Below are positions 37,287 through 46,896 of a stretch of DNA of 64,000 bases, piece after piece (position 1 is the stretch's first letter; each line of letters begins with the position of its first letter). Under the pieces are notes generated by a model, which made no database searches, was not told where the DNA came from, and saw only the letters and a program-made list of their open reading frames with translations. Made by a program: the position numbers and the translations under genes. Origin of the DNA: Cryobacterium sp. Y82 (lineage in GTDB: Bacteria > Actinomycetota > Actinomycetes > Actinomycetales > Microbacteriaceae); the NCBI RefSeq assembly GCF_002929495.1, contig NZ_PJJJ01000031.1, positions 124,001-188,000 on the forward strand, in the 5' to 3' direction.

Positions 37287-38459
37287 CTAGTGGGACTGAA
37301 GAAAGAGGGTGACGGCGTGCGCCGTCGTGTCGCGCACGCGTTCGGCCGCGTGTTGCTGCAGGTCGTCGAGGGTCGCCGGTCCGCCGGCGATCGAGAAGGC
37401 GGCGGTGACCCCGGATGCTGCGGTGTCGGCCGCAGGCAGCGCCACCCGTCCTGCGATGACGACGACCGGGCATCCCGCCGGGGCCAGACGAGCGACAGCC
37501 ACGGCTACCTTGCCGCCGAGGGATTGGGAGTCGAAGCTGCCTTCACCGGTGAGAACGAGGTCGGCGTTGGCGATTTTTTCGGCGAGACCGACGGCATCCG
37601 CTACCAGGGTTGAGCCGGGCACCAGCTCGGCACAAAGCAACGGCACCAGAGTGGCCGGTATACCGCCGGCTGCTCCCGCACCGGGCCGGTTGGTCATGTC
37701 CTCGCCGGTTTCGTCCAGAACGATGGCGGCGAGGTGGGCCAGACCGGCGTCGAGCTCGGCAATGTCACTCGGCGAGGCACCCTTTTGCGGGCCGAACACC
37801 GCGGCGGCGCCGGTCGGGCCGCAGAGTGGATTATTCACGTCGACGGCAACACGCCAGCGCACGGCGCGGGCGTGCGGATGCAGTCCGGCGAGGTCGATTG
37901 ACTCTATCTGCACCAGGCCGGCCCCGCCGGGAGCGACGATTTCGCCGGCCGCATCGAGGAAGCGTGCGCCGAGCGCGGCGAGCAGGCCGGTTCCACCGTC
38001 GGTGCTGGCCGAGCCGCCGATGCAGAGCAGAATCTCCTCGACATTTTGATCGAGCAATTCCCGGGCGAGCAGACCGACGCCGAAGGTGTCGGCGCGCTGG
38101 GGTTGGGGCGCGGCATCCGCTACCAGCGGCAAACCATTGGACTCGGCCGCCTCGATCAGGCCGACCCGGCCATTAGTTGACCGCGCATAGTGGGCCAGTC
38201 GGCTGCGGCCAAGCGCATCGACGGTGGGCATGGTGCGGGGTTCGACGCCCCAGACGGCGGCGATGGCATCGAGGGTCCCCTCGCCGCCGTCCGCCATCGG
38301 ACAGAGGGTGATCTGGGCCTGCGGCAGACCGAGAGCGATGGCGGCGTCGCAGGCCCCGTCGGCCATGGCTGCGGCGGCGGCTGCTGCACTGAGGCTTCCC
38401 TTGAACGAATCCGGTGCGATGACTATTGTGAGCGGCTTCACTGCCGGGCGACCGTTCAT
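37287..38459 (-). CDS. glxK: Glycerate kinase (GlxK/GarK family)
   Basis: 390 residues, normal for type I glycerate kinase, which phosphorylates D-glycerate. Motifs: VIAPDSFKGSLSAAAAA at the N-terminus, CPMADGGEGTLDAI, CIGGSASTDGGTGLLAALGA and ADLVLTGEGSFDSQSLGGK. It heads an operon with the GntP permease and follows a CdaR-like regulator, matching sugar-diacid/glycerate gene sets known from enterobacteria. Confidence 0.93.
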   Translation of the reverse strand: MNGRPAVKPLTIVIAPDSFKGSLSAAAAAAAMADGACDAAIALGLPQAQITLCPMADGGEGTLDAIAAVWGVEPRTMPTVDALGRSRLAHYARSTNGRVGLIEAAESNGLPLVADAAPQPQRADTFGVGLLARELLDQNVEEILLCIGGSASTDGGTGLLAALGARFLDAAGEIVAPGGAGLVQIESIDLAGLHPHARAVRWRVAVDVNNPLCGPTGAAAVFGPQKGASPSDIAELDAGLAHLAAIVLDETGEDMTNRPGAGAAGGIPATLVPLLCAELVPGSTLVADAVGLAEKIANADLVLTGEGSFDSQSLGGKVAVAVARLAPAGCPVVVIAGRVALPAADTAASGVTAAFSIAGGPATLDDLQQHAAERVRDTTAHAVTLFLQSH

Positions 38460-38534
38460 GAGTTCAGGCTAGGTCACAATCGCGCACATATTCAGGTGGA
38501 ATGAACCCACATTTTTCGCTGGGTTTCGAGACAA

Positions 38535-39749
38535 TTACTGTGTACCGTGCACATAGTGGGCGTCGTCGGCCGCCAGTGCGACCCGCATCGAGACTGCGGA
38601 ACTGAAATGCCGCATGTTGAAAGTCGTGAGCACTTCGATGCGGTCGAGTCGCTGCACGACGGTATTGCGGTGCACGCCGAGCGCTCGCGCAGCGCCGGCG
38701 ATCGACAGTTCGTTGCCGAGAAACACCCGGGCGGTTTCGCGCAGGGTGTCACTGAGCGGGGCGAGTACCGACGCGGCGAGGTCGTCAATCATGGCGTCGG
38801 GCAGGCCGGCGATCGCAAGTTCGAGCCCCAGCGAGTCGAGCCGAATCTCGGGGCCGGCTCGCGTGGTGAGTGGGACGAGGAGTCCGGGCCGGGCCAGCAG
38901 CGTGCCGAGGCGCTCCGCGTCACCGGTGAGTTGCGGCATCGTCGCGCCGACCCGCCCGGTCAGAAACCACAGGGGCTCTACGCGGGACTGTTGCAGGCGT
39001 TGCCGGAGCAGTGACAAACCGATCGCCGTCGACGATCCGCTCAGCACCCAGACGGCGCCGTTGATATCGGCGGCCACCACCCCGGAGAGCTCGCGCAGCT
39101 GGCGCAGCAGCGACACCGACGAGTTCGCGCCGGGCGCCCTGTTGAAAACTCCGGTCAGGTTCCACGGCGGCTGCAGGGGCACGTCGATGCCCCGCAATCC
39201 CGATATCAGGCGGCTTTCGGTGAGCTTACCCAGCGACAAAGTTGAGAGGATGTCCCGGGTCGCCGATTCTCGCCACGACGCGTTGTCGCGCAGTCGTTCC
39301 TGGGTGAGCAGCATGTGAACGGTCAGCACGAGCACCTGCGCGACCGGCAGAACCTCGGCGGGGGTTCCGGTGACCCCCACGACCGCGACGACGTGGCCGT
39401 CGAGGATCAACGGAATATTCACGCCTGGCCGGGTGCCTTGGTGTTCGTCACCGGGGGCAATGTGTACTGCTTCGCCGCGGAACGCCGCGTCCCGGGCTCC
39501 ATCGTGCCGGGTACCGATGCGGGCGGCGTCCACCGAGCCAATGATCATGCCGGTCGCATCCATGATGTTCACGTTGTGCACCAGGCTCGGCGCAAGTTGT
39601 TCGACCAGACGCTGGGCGAGCTCCCTGGTGATCTGCGCTGTGCTGGGTGAGCTTTCGGTCGGTGCACTGCCGTTCGGTATTACTTCGATCATCTGGCCAT
39701 CGTAGATCGCGAGCGTCAGCTGGGCCGCGGGCAATCGCCCATGGCGCAT
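38535..39749 (-). CDS. cdaR: CdaR-like sugar diacid/glycerate regulator
   Basis: 404 residues. The N-terminal part (about 35-165) is the sugar diacid recognition domain (ITRELAQRLVEQLAPSLVHN, then NIMDATGMIIGSVDAARIGT). The C-terminus has a PucR-type helix-turn-helix, ELSIAGAARALGVHRNTVVQ. CdaR proteins activate glycerate/glucarate genes in response to the diacid or glycerate. Its place directly upstream of glxK-gntP fits that role. The start is uncertain: ATG 39749 or ATG 39692, neither with a clear ribosome-binding site. Confidence 0.88.
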   Translation of the reverse strand: MRHGRLPAAQLTLAIYDGQMIEVIPNGSAPTESSPSTAQITRELAQRLVEQLAPSLVHNVNIMDATGMIIGSVDAARIGTRHDGARDAAFRGEAVHIAPGDEHQGTRPGVNIPLILDGHVVAVVGVTGTPAEVLPVAQVLVLTVHMLLTQERLRDNASWRESATRDILSTLSLGKLTESRLISGLRGIDVPLQPPWNLTGVFNRAPGANSSVSLLRQLRELSGVVAADINGAVWVLSGSSTAIGLSLLRQRLQQSRVEPLWFLTGRVGATMPQLTGDAERLGTLLARPGLLVPLTTRAGPEIRLDSLGLELAIAGLPDAMIDDLAASVLAPLSDTLRETARVFLGNELSIAGAARALGVHRNTVVQRLDRIEVLTTFNMRHFSSAVSMRVALAADDAHYVHGTQ

Positions 39750-39900
39750 GTCGGTGGGGTGACATACACTTTTACTTAGAAGAAATATTCGATAGCCATT
39801 GGTTTCAACAAAATTTTGTTCGAACTCATTGCAGGAGTTTTTTAACCATCGCTCATCAGGTTTTTACCATTATCACCCGTCACGAGCCAGGGAGCCCACC
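39750..39900. promoter_or_regulatory. AT-rich divergent control region with a 14-bp palindrome
   Basis: Noticeably AT-rich compared with its surroundings. AACAAAATTTTGTT at 39807-39820 is a perfect palindrome, followed by GTTCGAAC at 39818-39825. It lies between the CdaR-like gene (minus) and DUF6504-dnaE2 (plus) and may be an operator for either. The half-site spacing does not match the usual actinobacterial SOS box. Confidence 0.4.
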
Positions 39901-40173
39901 TTGCCCCAAATTATTGACGCACCGGTCGACGTTGAGTTGTCCCCCGACGGCGACCCGCGCGCATTCATCTGGAATCGGTTCGAACACACCGTCATCGGAC
40001 AACCGCAGGCGGTGTTCAAACGCACCCGGTGGTGGGAAAACGAAGGAACCCCCACCCGCATCGACACCGAGCTGTGGCGGCTCGACGCCAGTCGCGGCGG
40101 CGAAGAACAGCACCGCTACGACCTGCGTCGCGGCATTGACGGGTCCTGGACTTTAGCATTGGACTGGGGATGA
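39901..40173 (+). CDS. DUF6504 family protein
   Basis: 90 residues, starting at TTG 39901 with GGGAG nine bases upstream. It contains FIWNRFEHTVIGQPQAVFKR and WWENEGTPTRIDTELWRLDA. Small proteins of this kind sit between imuB and dnaE2 in many Actinobacteria and overlap dnaE2 by four bases, as here. Function unknown; linkage suggests a role with the translesion polymerase. An upstream extension to 39799 crosses the AT-rich control region. Confidence 0.75.
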   Translation: MPQIIDAPVDVELSPDGDPRAFIWNRFEHTVIGQPQAVFKRTRWWENEGTPTRIDTELWRLDASRGGEEQHRYDLRRGIDGSWTLALDWG

Positions 40174-43100
40174 GCAACGCACTGGCGACGAGCTTCGCGC
40201 ACCTACACGTTGCGAGCGCCTACTCGACCCATTACGGGGTAACGCTTCCCGAAGCTCTGGCCGAGCAGGCGGCCGCGCAGGGCGCGAATTTTCTAGCCGT
40301 CACTGACCGTGACGGACTCTACGGAGCTGTCAAACACGTGCGAGCCTGCGAGATCGTGGGTATCCGCCCCGGGCTCGGCGCCGAACTTGCCGTGCACGAC
40401 GAGGAGTATCGCCCGCTCGGCCGAGTGGTCGTGCTCGCCCACGGTCACACCAACGGTCGCGGGTACGCCGCGCTCTGCCGGGCAGTCAGCTCCGCCCACG
40501 ACGGTGGTGCCGGTCAACGCTCCGCGCTCACGCCCGGCAGTACCGGACCGAGCATTTCGCGCTCCCGCCTGGCCGACCTGGCCGGCCTCGCCTCGCTCAC
40601 CGTGCTGCTCGGCCCCGACTCCGACGTCGGCCTCGCGATCGCAAGGCGCGACAATTCAGATGCTGCGGCGCGGCTCGCCCACTGGCAGCGGGCCCTGCCC
40701 GCCCAGGCCGTCGTGCTCGAAATCGTCTGTCACCTGGCCGAAAGCGGCACCGTCGGCAGCGTGACCCCGGCCACGCGCATGCTCGCCCTCGCCGAGAACG
40801 CGGGGCTCCCCGCAGTGCTCAGTAATGCCGTGCGGTACGGCACGCCCGGCGAGGCGGTCACTGCCGATCTCGCCGATGCCGCACGCTTCCTGCTGCCGCT
40901 GGCCGAACTCGAAACCCCCCAAACCAACGGCCAGGCCTGGCTCAAACCGGCCGGAGCGATGCGCCAGGTGGCCCGCATGGTCGTCGATGCCGGTCTGCAC
41001 GATGACGGGGCGCTTGAACGGCTACTGCGTGACACTGAGCAGCTCGCCGACCGGTGCAGCCTCGACCCGGTTCTCGATATCGGGCTGGGGCGCCCGCGCA
41101 TGCCGGAGGCGCGCATCATCGGCGTCACCGGCGACCCGGTCACCGAACTGTGGCGGCGCGCCCGAAGCGGTATCGCCGACCTGTACTCCGCGAGCGGCTC
41201 GCGCGCGGTCGAAGCGGCCCACGCCCAGCTTGCCCACGAGATGAAAACGGTCGAACACTTAGGTTTTGCCAGCTACTTCCTCACGGTATCCCGGGTGGCC
41301 GACATCATTCGCGGGATGGGCATCCGCATTCAGGCGCGCGGTTCGGGGGTCGGCTCGGTGCTCAACTACGCGCTGCGCACCTCCTCGGTCGAACCCATCG
41401 CGAACGGACTGCTCTGGGAGCGTTTTCTCTCCCCCGAACGCCAGACGCTGCCCGACATCGACATCGACGTCGAGTCGGCCAGGCGGCACGACATCTACCG
41501 CGAGGTGTTTCGTGCCTTCGGCAGCGACCGGGTCTCGCTCATGTCGATGACCAACGCCTACCGGGGCCGTGGCGCCGTGCGCGATGCCGGCCTGGCCCTC
41601 GGCCTGCCCGACGCGCAGATCAACGTGATCGCCAAGCAGATGTGGCGATTCAACGCCCGCGACTTTCGCCGCGCCCTCGAGGAGAAACCCGAACTCGAGG
41701 CCCTCGCCGCCGAGGTGCGTGAGTCGCAACAGCTCGACCTGCTCGTCGACCTCACCGCCAAGCTTGACCGGCTCCCCCGGCACATCTCGGTGCACCCCTG
41801 CGGCGTGATCCTCTCCGACGCGAGCCTGCTCGACCGCACCCCGGTGCAGGCAAGCGGCATGGGCCTGCCGATGTCGCAATATGACAAGCACGACATGGAC
41901 CCGATGGGGCTGATCAAGCTCGACATTCTCGGCGTGCGCATGCAATCGGCGATGGCGCACGCCGTTGAAGAGCACCACCGACTCACCGGCGAGAGTATCG
42001 ACCTCGACCGGGTACCACTCGACGATGCGAAAACCTTCGAACTCATTCGTTCCACGCGCACGCTCGGCATTTTCCAGATCGAATCGCCCGGCCAGATGGA
42101 GCTGGTCGGCAAGCTGCAACCGGAGGTGTTCAACGACCTCACCGTGGAGATCTCGCTGTTTCGGCCCGGCCCGATGAAGAACAATATGCCGCTCAAATAT
42201 CTGCAGGCCCGGCATGGCGAGGTCTCCCCCGACTACATTCACCCCCGGTTCGAGCCGATTTTGCGCGAAACCAATGGCGTTGTCATCTTTCACGAACAGG
42301 TGATGCGGCTGTTCGACGAACTCACCGGCTGCGGCCTGGGCAAAGCGGATGTCTTTCGCCGCCACCTGGGTAAACCCGAGCAACTCCCCGAGATCGAAGA
42401 GTACGTGCGCGAACGGGCGCTGGCGCGCGGGTTCAGCATTGCCGTCATCGACCAGGTCTGGACGGTGCTGGCCGGGTTTGGCAGCTTCGGCTTCGCCAAA
42501 GCGCACGGCGCAGCCTTCGCCCTACCTACGTACCAGTCCGCCTGGCTAAAAACCCATCACCCGGCCGCTTTCCTGGCCGGGCTTCTTACCCACGATCCTG
42601 GCATGTGGCCCAAAGACCTCATCGTCGCCGAGGCCAGGGTGCTCGGGGTGCCCGTACTCCCCCTCGACGTGCAGTCCAGCGCGCTGGACTACCGGGTGGA
42701 GGATCTCGCCGACGGGAGCCAGGGCATCCGTCTGGCGCTGCCGGAACTGGTCGGCAGCACGGACGCGGAGCGGGAGCGCATTGCCCGGCACCAGCCGTTT
42801 GGCTCACTGCAAGACTTTCGTGACCGGGTGCACCCTAGGCGGCGCACCTTCGAAGCACTTGCCCGGGTGGGCGCCCTCGACACCTTCATCGGCTACGACC
42901 GCACCCGGCGGCACGAACTGCTCGCGCATATCCAGTCGCTGCGCGGCACCGCCGTGGTCATTCGCGCCGACCAGCTCGCGTTTGAGGTGGAACTACCGGT
43001 ACCGCGATACTCCGGCGACCGCGCCGGCGCCATCACCTCACTCGAACTGCGCGGCCGCACCCAGACCGACCTGGAGCTGCAGGACCTGAACCTGGCCGTC

Positions 43101-43601
43101 GGGTCACACCAGATGAAACGCTTTCACGCCCTGTTCAAGGAGTTGGGGGTGACCCCGGCGAGTGAGCTCGGCAATCTGCCCGGCGGCACCGAGGTGCTGC
43201 TCGCCGGAGTTCGGCGAGCCACGAACACGCCGCCGATGCGCGGCGGCCGCCGCGTGGTGTTCATCAGCCTCGACGATGGCACCGGCCCGGTCGCGAATGT
43301 CGTGTTCTTTCACGACGCGCAAGAGCGGGTCGGCGGGCAAGTGTTCCAGACCAATTACATGCTCGTGCGCGGTCGCACACGGCGCTCCGGTGCGCGCGGC
43401 GTCTCGGTGACCGGGGAGAATCTGTGGAACCTGTTCGACGTGGCCCGCCAGGTGAAGGAGCGGCACGCCGTCGAACACGCTGCCGCGGCGGAAGCAGCCA
43501 GCGCCGCCGCCTACGCGGCTGAACTCGCCGCGCATCCGGCGCAGCTTTCATCTCACGCCGGTGGCACCCTGCACCATCTCAATGCGGTGCAGAGTGCGTA
43601 G
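40170..43601 (+). CDS. dnaE2: DnaE-type DNA polymerase III alpha subunit, probably error-prone DnaE2
   Basis: 1143 residues. An N-terminal PHP domain (FAHLHVASAYSTHYGVTLPE, then AVTDRDGLYGAVKHV), the polymerase core with catalytic aspartates in LPDIDIDVESARRHDI, FQIESPGQMELVGKLQPE and FRRHLGKPEQLPEIEEYV, and a C-terminal OB-fold (about 960-1090) are visible. Length, the QIESPGQM motif and the DUF6504 partner point to DnaE2 rather than the replicative DnaE1. imuB, its usual partner, is not upstream. Overlaps DUF6504 by four bases. Confidence 0.85.
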   Translation: MSNALATSFAHLHVASAYSTHYGVTLPEALAEQAAAQGANFLAVTDRDGLYGAVKHVRACEIVGIRPGLGAELAVHDEEYRPLGRVVVLAHGHTNGRGYAALCRAVSSAHDGGAGQRSALTPGSTGPSISRSRLADLAGLASLTVLLGPDSDVGLAIARRDNSDAAARLAHWQRALPAQAVVLEIVCHLAESGTVGSVTPATRMLALAENAGLPAVLSNAVRYGTPGEAVTADLADAARFLLPLAELETPQTNGQAWLKPAGAMRQVARMVVDAGLHDDGALERLLRDTEQLADRCSLDPVLDIGLGRPRMPEARIIGVTGDPVTELWRRARSGIADLYSASGSRAVEAAHAQLAHEMKTVEHLGFASYFLTVSRVADIIRGMGIRIQARGSGVGSVLNYALRTSSVEPIANGLLWERFLSPERQTLPDIDIDVESARRHDIYREVFRAFGSDRVSLMSMTNAYRGRGAVRDAGLALGLPDAQINVIAKQMWRFNARDFRRALEEKPELEALAAEVRESQQLDLLVDLTAKLDRLPRHISVHPCGVILSDASLLDRTPVQASGMGLPMSQYDKHDMDPMGLIKLDILGVRMQSAMAHAVEEHHRLTGESIDLDRVPLDDAKTFELIRSTRTLGIFQIESPGQMELVGKLQPEVFNDLTVEISLFRPGPMKNNMPLKYLQARHGEVSPDYIHPRFEPILRETNGVVIFHEQVMRLFDELTGCGLGKADVFRRHLGKPEQLPEIEEYVRERALARGFSIAVIDQVWTVLAGFGSFGFAKAHGAAFALPTYQSAWLKTHHPAAFLAGLLTHDPGMWPKDLIVAEARVLGVPVLPLDVQSSALDYRVEDLADGSQGIRLALPELVGSTDAERERIARHQPFGSLQDFRDRVHPRRRTFEALARVGALDTFIGYDRTRRHELLAHIQSLRGTAVVIRADQLAFEVELPVPRYSGDRAGAITSLELRGRTQTDLELQDLNLAVGSHQMKRFHALFKELGVTPASELGNLPGGTEVLLAGVRRATNTPPMRGGRRVVFISLDDGTGPVANVVFFHDAQERVGGQVFQTNYMLVRGRTRRSGARGVSVTGENLWNLFDVARQVKERHAVEHAAAAEAASAAAYAAELAAHPAQLSSHAGGTLHHLNAVQSA

Positions 43602-43615
43602 CCGTTTTCGTCCGG

Positions 43616-45964
43616 CTACTGCCCCGGCGGGGCGGGGGCCGCATCGGGCGGTGCCGGCGGGGCGACCGGCGGGGCGACCGGCGGAGCGACCGGCGGAGCG
43701 ACCGGCGGAGCGACGACCACGGGGGGTGGAATGTACTTGGGGGCGAGCTCGTCGAAGGCATCTCCGCCGTACTTGGCGTTAACGACTGACATTACGACCG
43801 GCCACATGCGATGCCGGGCCGTCGCGATCTGGTCCCGTCCAAAGAACTGCCGCCGCTGGTTGAGCGCTCCGGTCAGACTCACCACGGCGACTACCGTGGC
43901 TACCTTGGTGCTGGCGCCGCTCATCCAGGTGTCTTTGGCGCCATCCGTTGTTCCGGTCTTGCCGATCATCGGTACCGCAGGCACCGTGTTGGCGTTGGAC
44001 TGCCGTCCGGTGCCGCTCGTCATCACCCGACGCATCGCGTAGGCCATACCGGCCGCGACCGTCGAATCGACCGACTGCGTGCAGGTCGACGGCGGCACCG
44101 GAATCTCCACCCCACCCGGACCGACGATGCGATCAATAGCAATCGGCGAGCAGGTGACGCCCTTGTTGGCGATGCCGGCGAAGGCGACGGCCATGGTCAG
44201 CGGCGCAACCTCGTTGGTTCCGATCACGGATGCTCCAGACTGCGAGAGCGGGTTGCCGTCAGCCCGGTGCACCCCAAACGCCTCAGCCGTCTTGCGAATT
44301 CCGCAGAGGTCCAGCCGCTTGGCCATTCCGATGAAACCAGTATTGATCGAGCCAACGGTGGCCTGCAGCGCGCTGTAATTGGCGCCGGATTCGTTTGCAT
44401 CGTTACGCGGGTTAAAGCCCTCCTTGTTGTAGTTCTGCGGTCCGAGGCAGCTGTCCTGAAAAGTACCCCAGTTCGCTTTGCGCCTTGAGTCAACGCGCTC
44501 GTTGAGAGAGTGGCCCTCCTTGAGCCACTCCGCGAGGGTGAAGACCTTATAGGTCGACCCGGGTTGAAACCCGCTCGACCCGCCCTCGGCGAAGTCGGTG
44601 GCGTAGTTGATGCCGGTGTAGTTGGCTCCGGTCGCCTGCACTGTGGGGTCCTGGCTGTAGTCCTTGTTCTGGGTCATGGCAAGCACCCGGCCGGTGCCGA
44701 CCTGCACGCTCGTGATCACCGCGCCCACGTCCCCGCCGGCGTAGACCTTGGGCACCTGCTGATTCATGGTGGTCACGGCCGCGTTCTGCACATCGAGGTC
44801 AAGGGTCGTGTAGACGTCATAACCACCGCGCCGAAAGTTGAGCATTCGAGTGGCAGCATCCGTGCCGAAGATGGGAGCGTTCTGCAGAATTTTGGTCACA
44901 TAGTCGCAGAAGTACGCGTTGGCCGCGGCAGTCTGGCAGCCAGTGCTCGGTTCGGTGATAATGGGCTCGACCGGTAACGCGACGGCGGCGTCGTAGTCGG
45001 AGTTCGTGATCTTCTGGTACCGCAGCATCTCGCGCAAAATATAGTCGCGGCGTTGTTTGTTGGCCGCGTAACCGTTTGCGGCCCCATTGGTTTCGCTCGC
45101 AGGCCTGTCGAGCTGAAACTTCACCGGGTTGTTCACAATAGCGACCAGGCTCGCCGCCTGCGTCAGGGTGAGGTTTGCCGCGGTGGTGTTGAAATAGTAA
45201 TTGGCTGCGGCCTCGATGCCGTAGACAGTGCCGCCGAAGCCGGTGATATTGAAATATTGCTGCAATATGTCGTGCTTGCCGTATTTCTTCTCGACCCCGA
45301 TGGCGAGCCGCATTTCCTTGAGTTTGCGATCTGGCGTGGTCTCGGTCGCCGCTCGGTAGCACGCATCGTGCGCCCGCTTGTCGGTGATCAGCTCGCACTT
45401 CTGCACGAGCACATTCTTCACATACTGCTGCGTGATCGATGACCCACCCTGCGTGTTTCCGCCGGCCACCGTTGTGGCCGTGGCCCGCAGCGTGCCCTGC
45501 AGATCCACCCCGCCATGCTCATAGAATCGGGGGTCTTCTCCCGACACCGCGGCATCCTTCGCAAACTGGCCGATCGCATCCCAACTCACCTCGATGCGGT
45601 TCTGATCGTAGAACGAGGCGAGCAGTTCGACCGTTCCGTCACTGCGGGTGGCGAAGATGTCACTCTTCTGCGACAGGGGCTCGATGTTGACGTAACCCGG
45701 CAGATTCTCGAACACCGAGATCGTGTTGGTCGCAGCTATGCCCGAGAGTGCCACGACCGGGGTCACCGACACGGCGACCAAGACGCCGGCTGCCGCGCTC
45801 ATAGCGACGAACCCGAGCAGGCCGCCGAGAACGCCATGAAGAGAACGCCGCCATGACTGGGCCGCGCCGGCCGGAACCTCGGTTACTTGCACCACGTTTA
45901 CCCCCAACTGAGTCGATAAGTGCGAGAGCCCACGCCTGCACATCAATTCATGATTATTGGTCAT
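43616..45964 (-). CDS. Class A penicillin-binding protein (PonA-like)
   Basis: 782 residues. Bifunctional peptidoglycan glycosyltransferase/transpeptidase. One N-terminal membrane segment (about residues 43-75); GT51 motifs EDPRFYEHGGVD and GGSSITQQYVKN; transpeptidase motifs SxxK in QPGSTYKVFTL, SxN in GSINTGFIGM, and KTG in MIGKTGTTDG. The C-terminus is a Pro-rich tail with repeated APPV units, encoded by near-perfect 12-base repeats. The start ATG 45964 is uncertain; later starts are possible. It converges with dnaE2, 14 bases apart. Confidence 0.92.
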   Translation of the reverse strand: MTNNHELMCRRGLSHLSTQLGVNVVQVTEVPAGAAQSWRRSLHGVLGGLLGFVAMSAAAGVLVAVSVTPVVALSGIAATNTISVFENLPGYVNIEPLSQKSDIFATRSDGTVELLASFYDQNRIEVSWDAIGQFAKDAAVSGEDPRFYEHGGVDLQGTLRATATTVAGGNTQGGSSITQQYVKNVLVQKCELITDKRAHDACYRAATETTPDRKLKEMRLAIGVEKKYGKHDILQQYFNITGFGGTVYGIEAAANYYFNTTAANLTLTQAASLVAIVNNPVKFQLDRPASETNGAANGYAANKQRRDYILREMLRYQKITNSDYDAAVALPVEPIITEPSTGCQTAAANAYFCDYVTKILQNAPIFGTDAATRMLNFRRGGYDVYTTLDLDVQNAAVTTMNQQVPKVYAGGDVGAVITSVQVGTGRVLAMTQNKDYSQDPTVQATGANYTGINYATDFAEGGSSGFQPGSTYKVFTLAEWLKEGHSLNERVDSRRKANWGTFQDSCLGPQNYNKEGFNPRNDANESGANYSALQATVGSINTGFIGMAKRLDLCGIRKTAEAFGVHRADGNPLSQSGASVIGTNEVAPLTMAVAFAGIANKGVTCSPIAIDRIVGPGGVEIPVPPSTCTQSVDSTVAAGMAYAMRRVMTSGTGRQSNANTVPAVPMIGKTGTTDGAKDTWMSGASTKVATVVAVVSLTGALNQRRQFFGRDQIATARHRMWPVVMSVVNAKYGGDAFDELAPKYIPPPVVVAPPVAPPVAPPVAPPVAPPAPPDAAPAPPGQ
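43640..43715 (-). repeat. 12-base tandem repeat encoding the APPV tail of the PBP
   Basis: On the plus strand GCGACCGGCGGA/G recurs about four to five times in register, giving APPVAPPVAPPV in the protein. Such a tract can change length by slippage without shifting the frame. Confidence 0.75.
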
Positions 45965-46070
45965 GTTAGTCAGGTGTCAGTGCGAATGTGACCGGCTGGC
46001 GGATTTGAGAATGTATCGGCTTGATACCGGTTTTTCAAGTAGTGTCCGGTGAAAGTGCCGGAGGTGGGAA

Positions 46071-46765
46071 ATGCGACCGTTCGGCATTGAGGAGGAATTC
46101 ATCTTTTTGAAGCCGGCAACTCTGCAGCCGGCAAACGTCGGCGACGAAGTGCATGCCGAGCTCCTCGGCCACTCTTTGGTGTCGCGATTCATTAGCCACG
46201 AGTTTCTCGCTTCGCAGATCGAACGATCGACGCCGATCTTTGATCGCTTTGAACAGGCATCCGCTGATCCGCTCGCTTTTCGGTCGAGGCTGGCCCGAGG
46301 TGACGAATGTTGAGCGTTTCGGGGGGTTGGTACCCGATTACCTCATCAACGGACTGCATGTGCACGTCGGTATTTCCAGCCGGGAGGCCAGGTACAGGCG
46401 CTCAACCGGGTGCGGGTTTGGCTGCCGACGCTGCTCGCGCTCGCCGTGAATTCACCGTTCTGGCACGGAGCAGATACCGGATTCTCCAGCTGGCGCAGCG
46501 TGCACATGCGTCGGTGGTCGACGATTGGGTGCCCACCGCTGTTTGCGAATGCCGCCGAGTACGACCGTCGAATTCGCCGGCTAGTCGGCGTTGGCGGGAC
46601 CAACGACGAGGTCGGCAACCTCGAACAAGTTCTGAAGTTACTGGACCGGATGCAGCGGCTCGCACCGGAGTCGAGCGTCAGCGCGCCGCCATGCAATCCG
46701 GCGGGCAGCCCGCGCTGGCCGCGCTGGCCGCGCTGCTTTCGCACGCACTGACCGCGCACGACTGA
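46071..46765 (+). pseudogene. Decayed carboxylate-amine ligase (YbdK, GCS2 family)
   Basis: The remnant starts with RPFGIEEEFIFLKPATLQPA, the family N-terminus. The frame stops at 46313; NGLHVHVGISSREARYR continues in another frame near 46350. NSPFWHGADTGFSSWRSVHM and STIGCPPLFANAAEYDRRI follow in a third frame near 46420-46570, and the C-terminal QRAAMQSGGQPALAALAALL appears in the frame ending at 46765. There are several frameshifts and at least two deletions: about 230 codons remain of about 370. No function is expected. Confidence 0.85.
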
Positions 46766-46896
46766 GCCGCAGATTTTGAGTGAAGGGTGCAGTTTGCTCG
46801 CGGGCACGTTGCAGTGATTCTTACCGTTCTCGCGGCTTCAATACCAGCCTGTGGAAAGTCTCGGCAGGATTGTAGCAATCCGTCTATCCTGACCCC

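Noticed and set aside
39804-39825. LexA (SOS) box for dnaE2
   Set aside because: GTTCG/CGAAC-like halves are present, but the spacing does not match the actinobacterial CGAAC-N4-GTTCG pattern.
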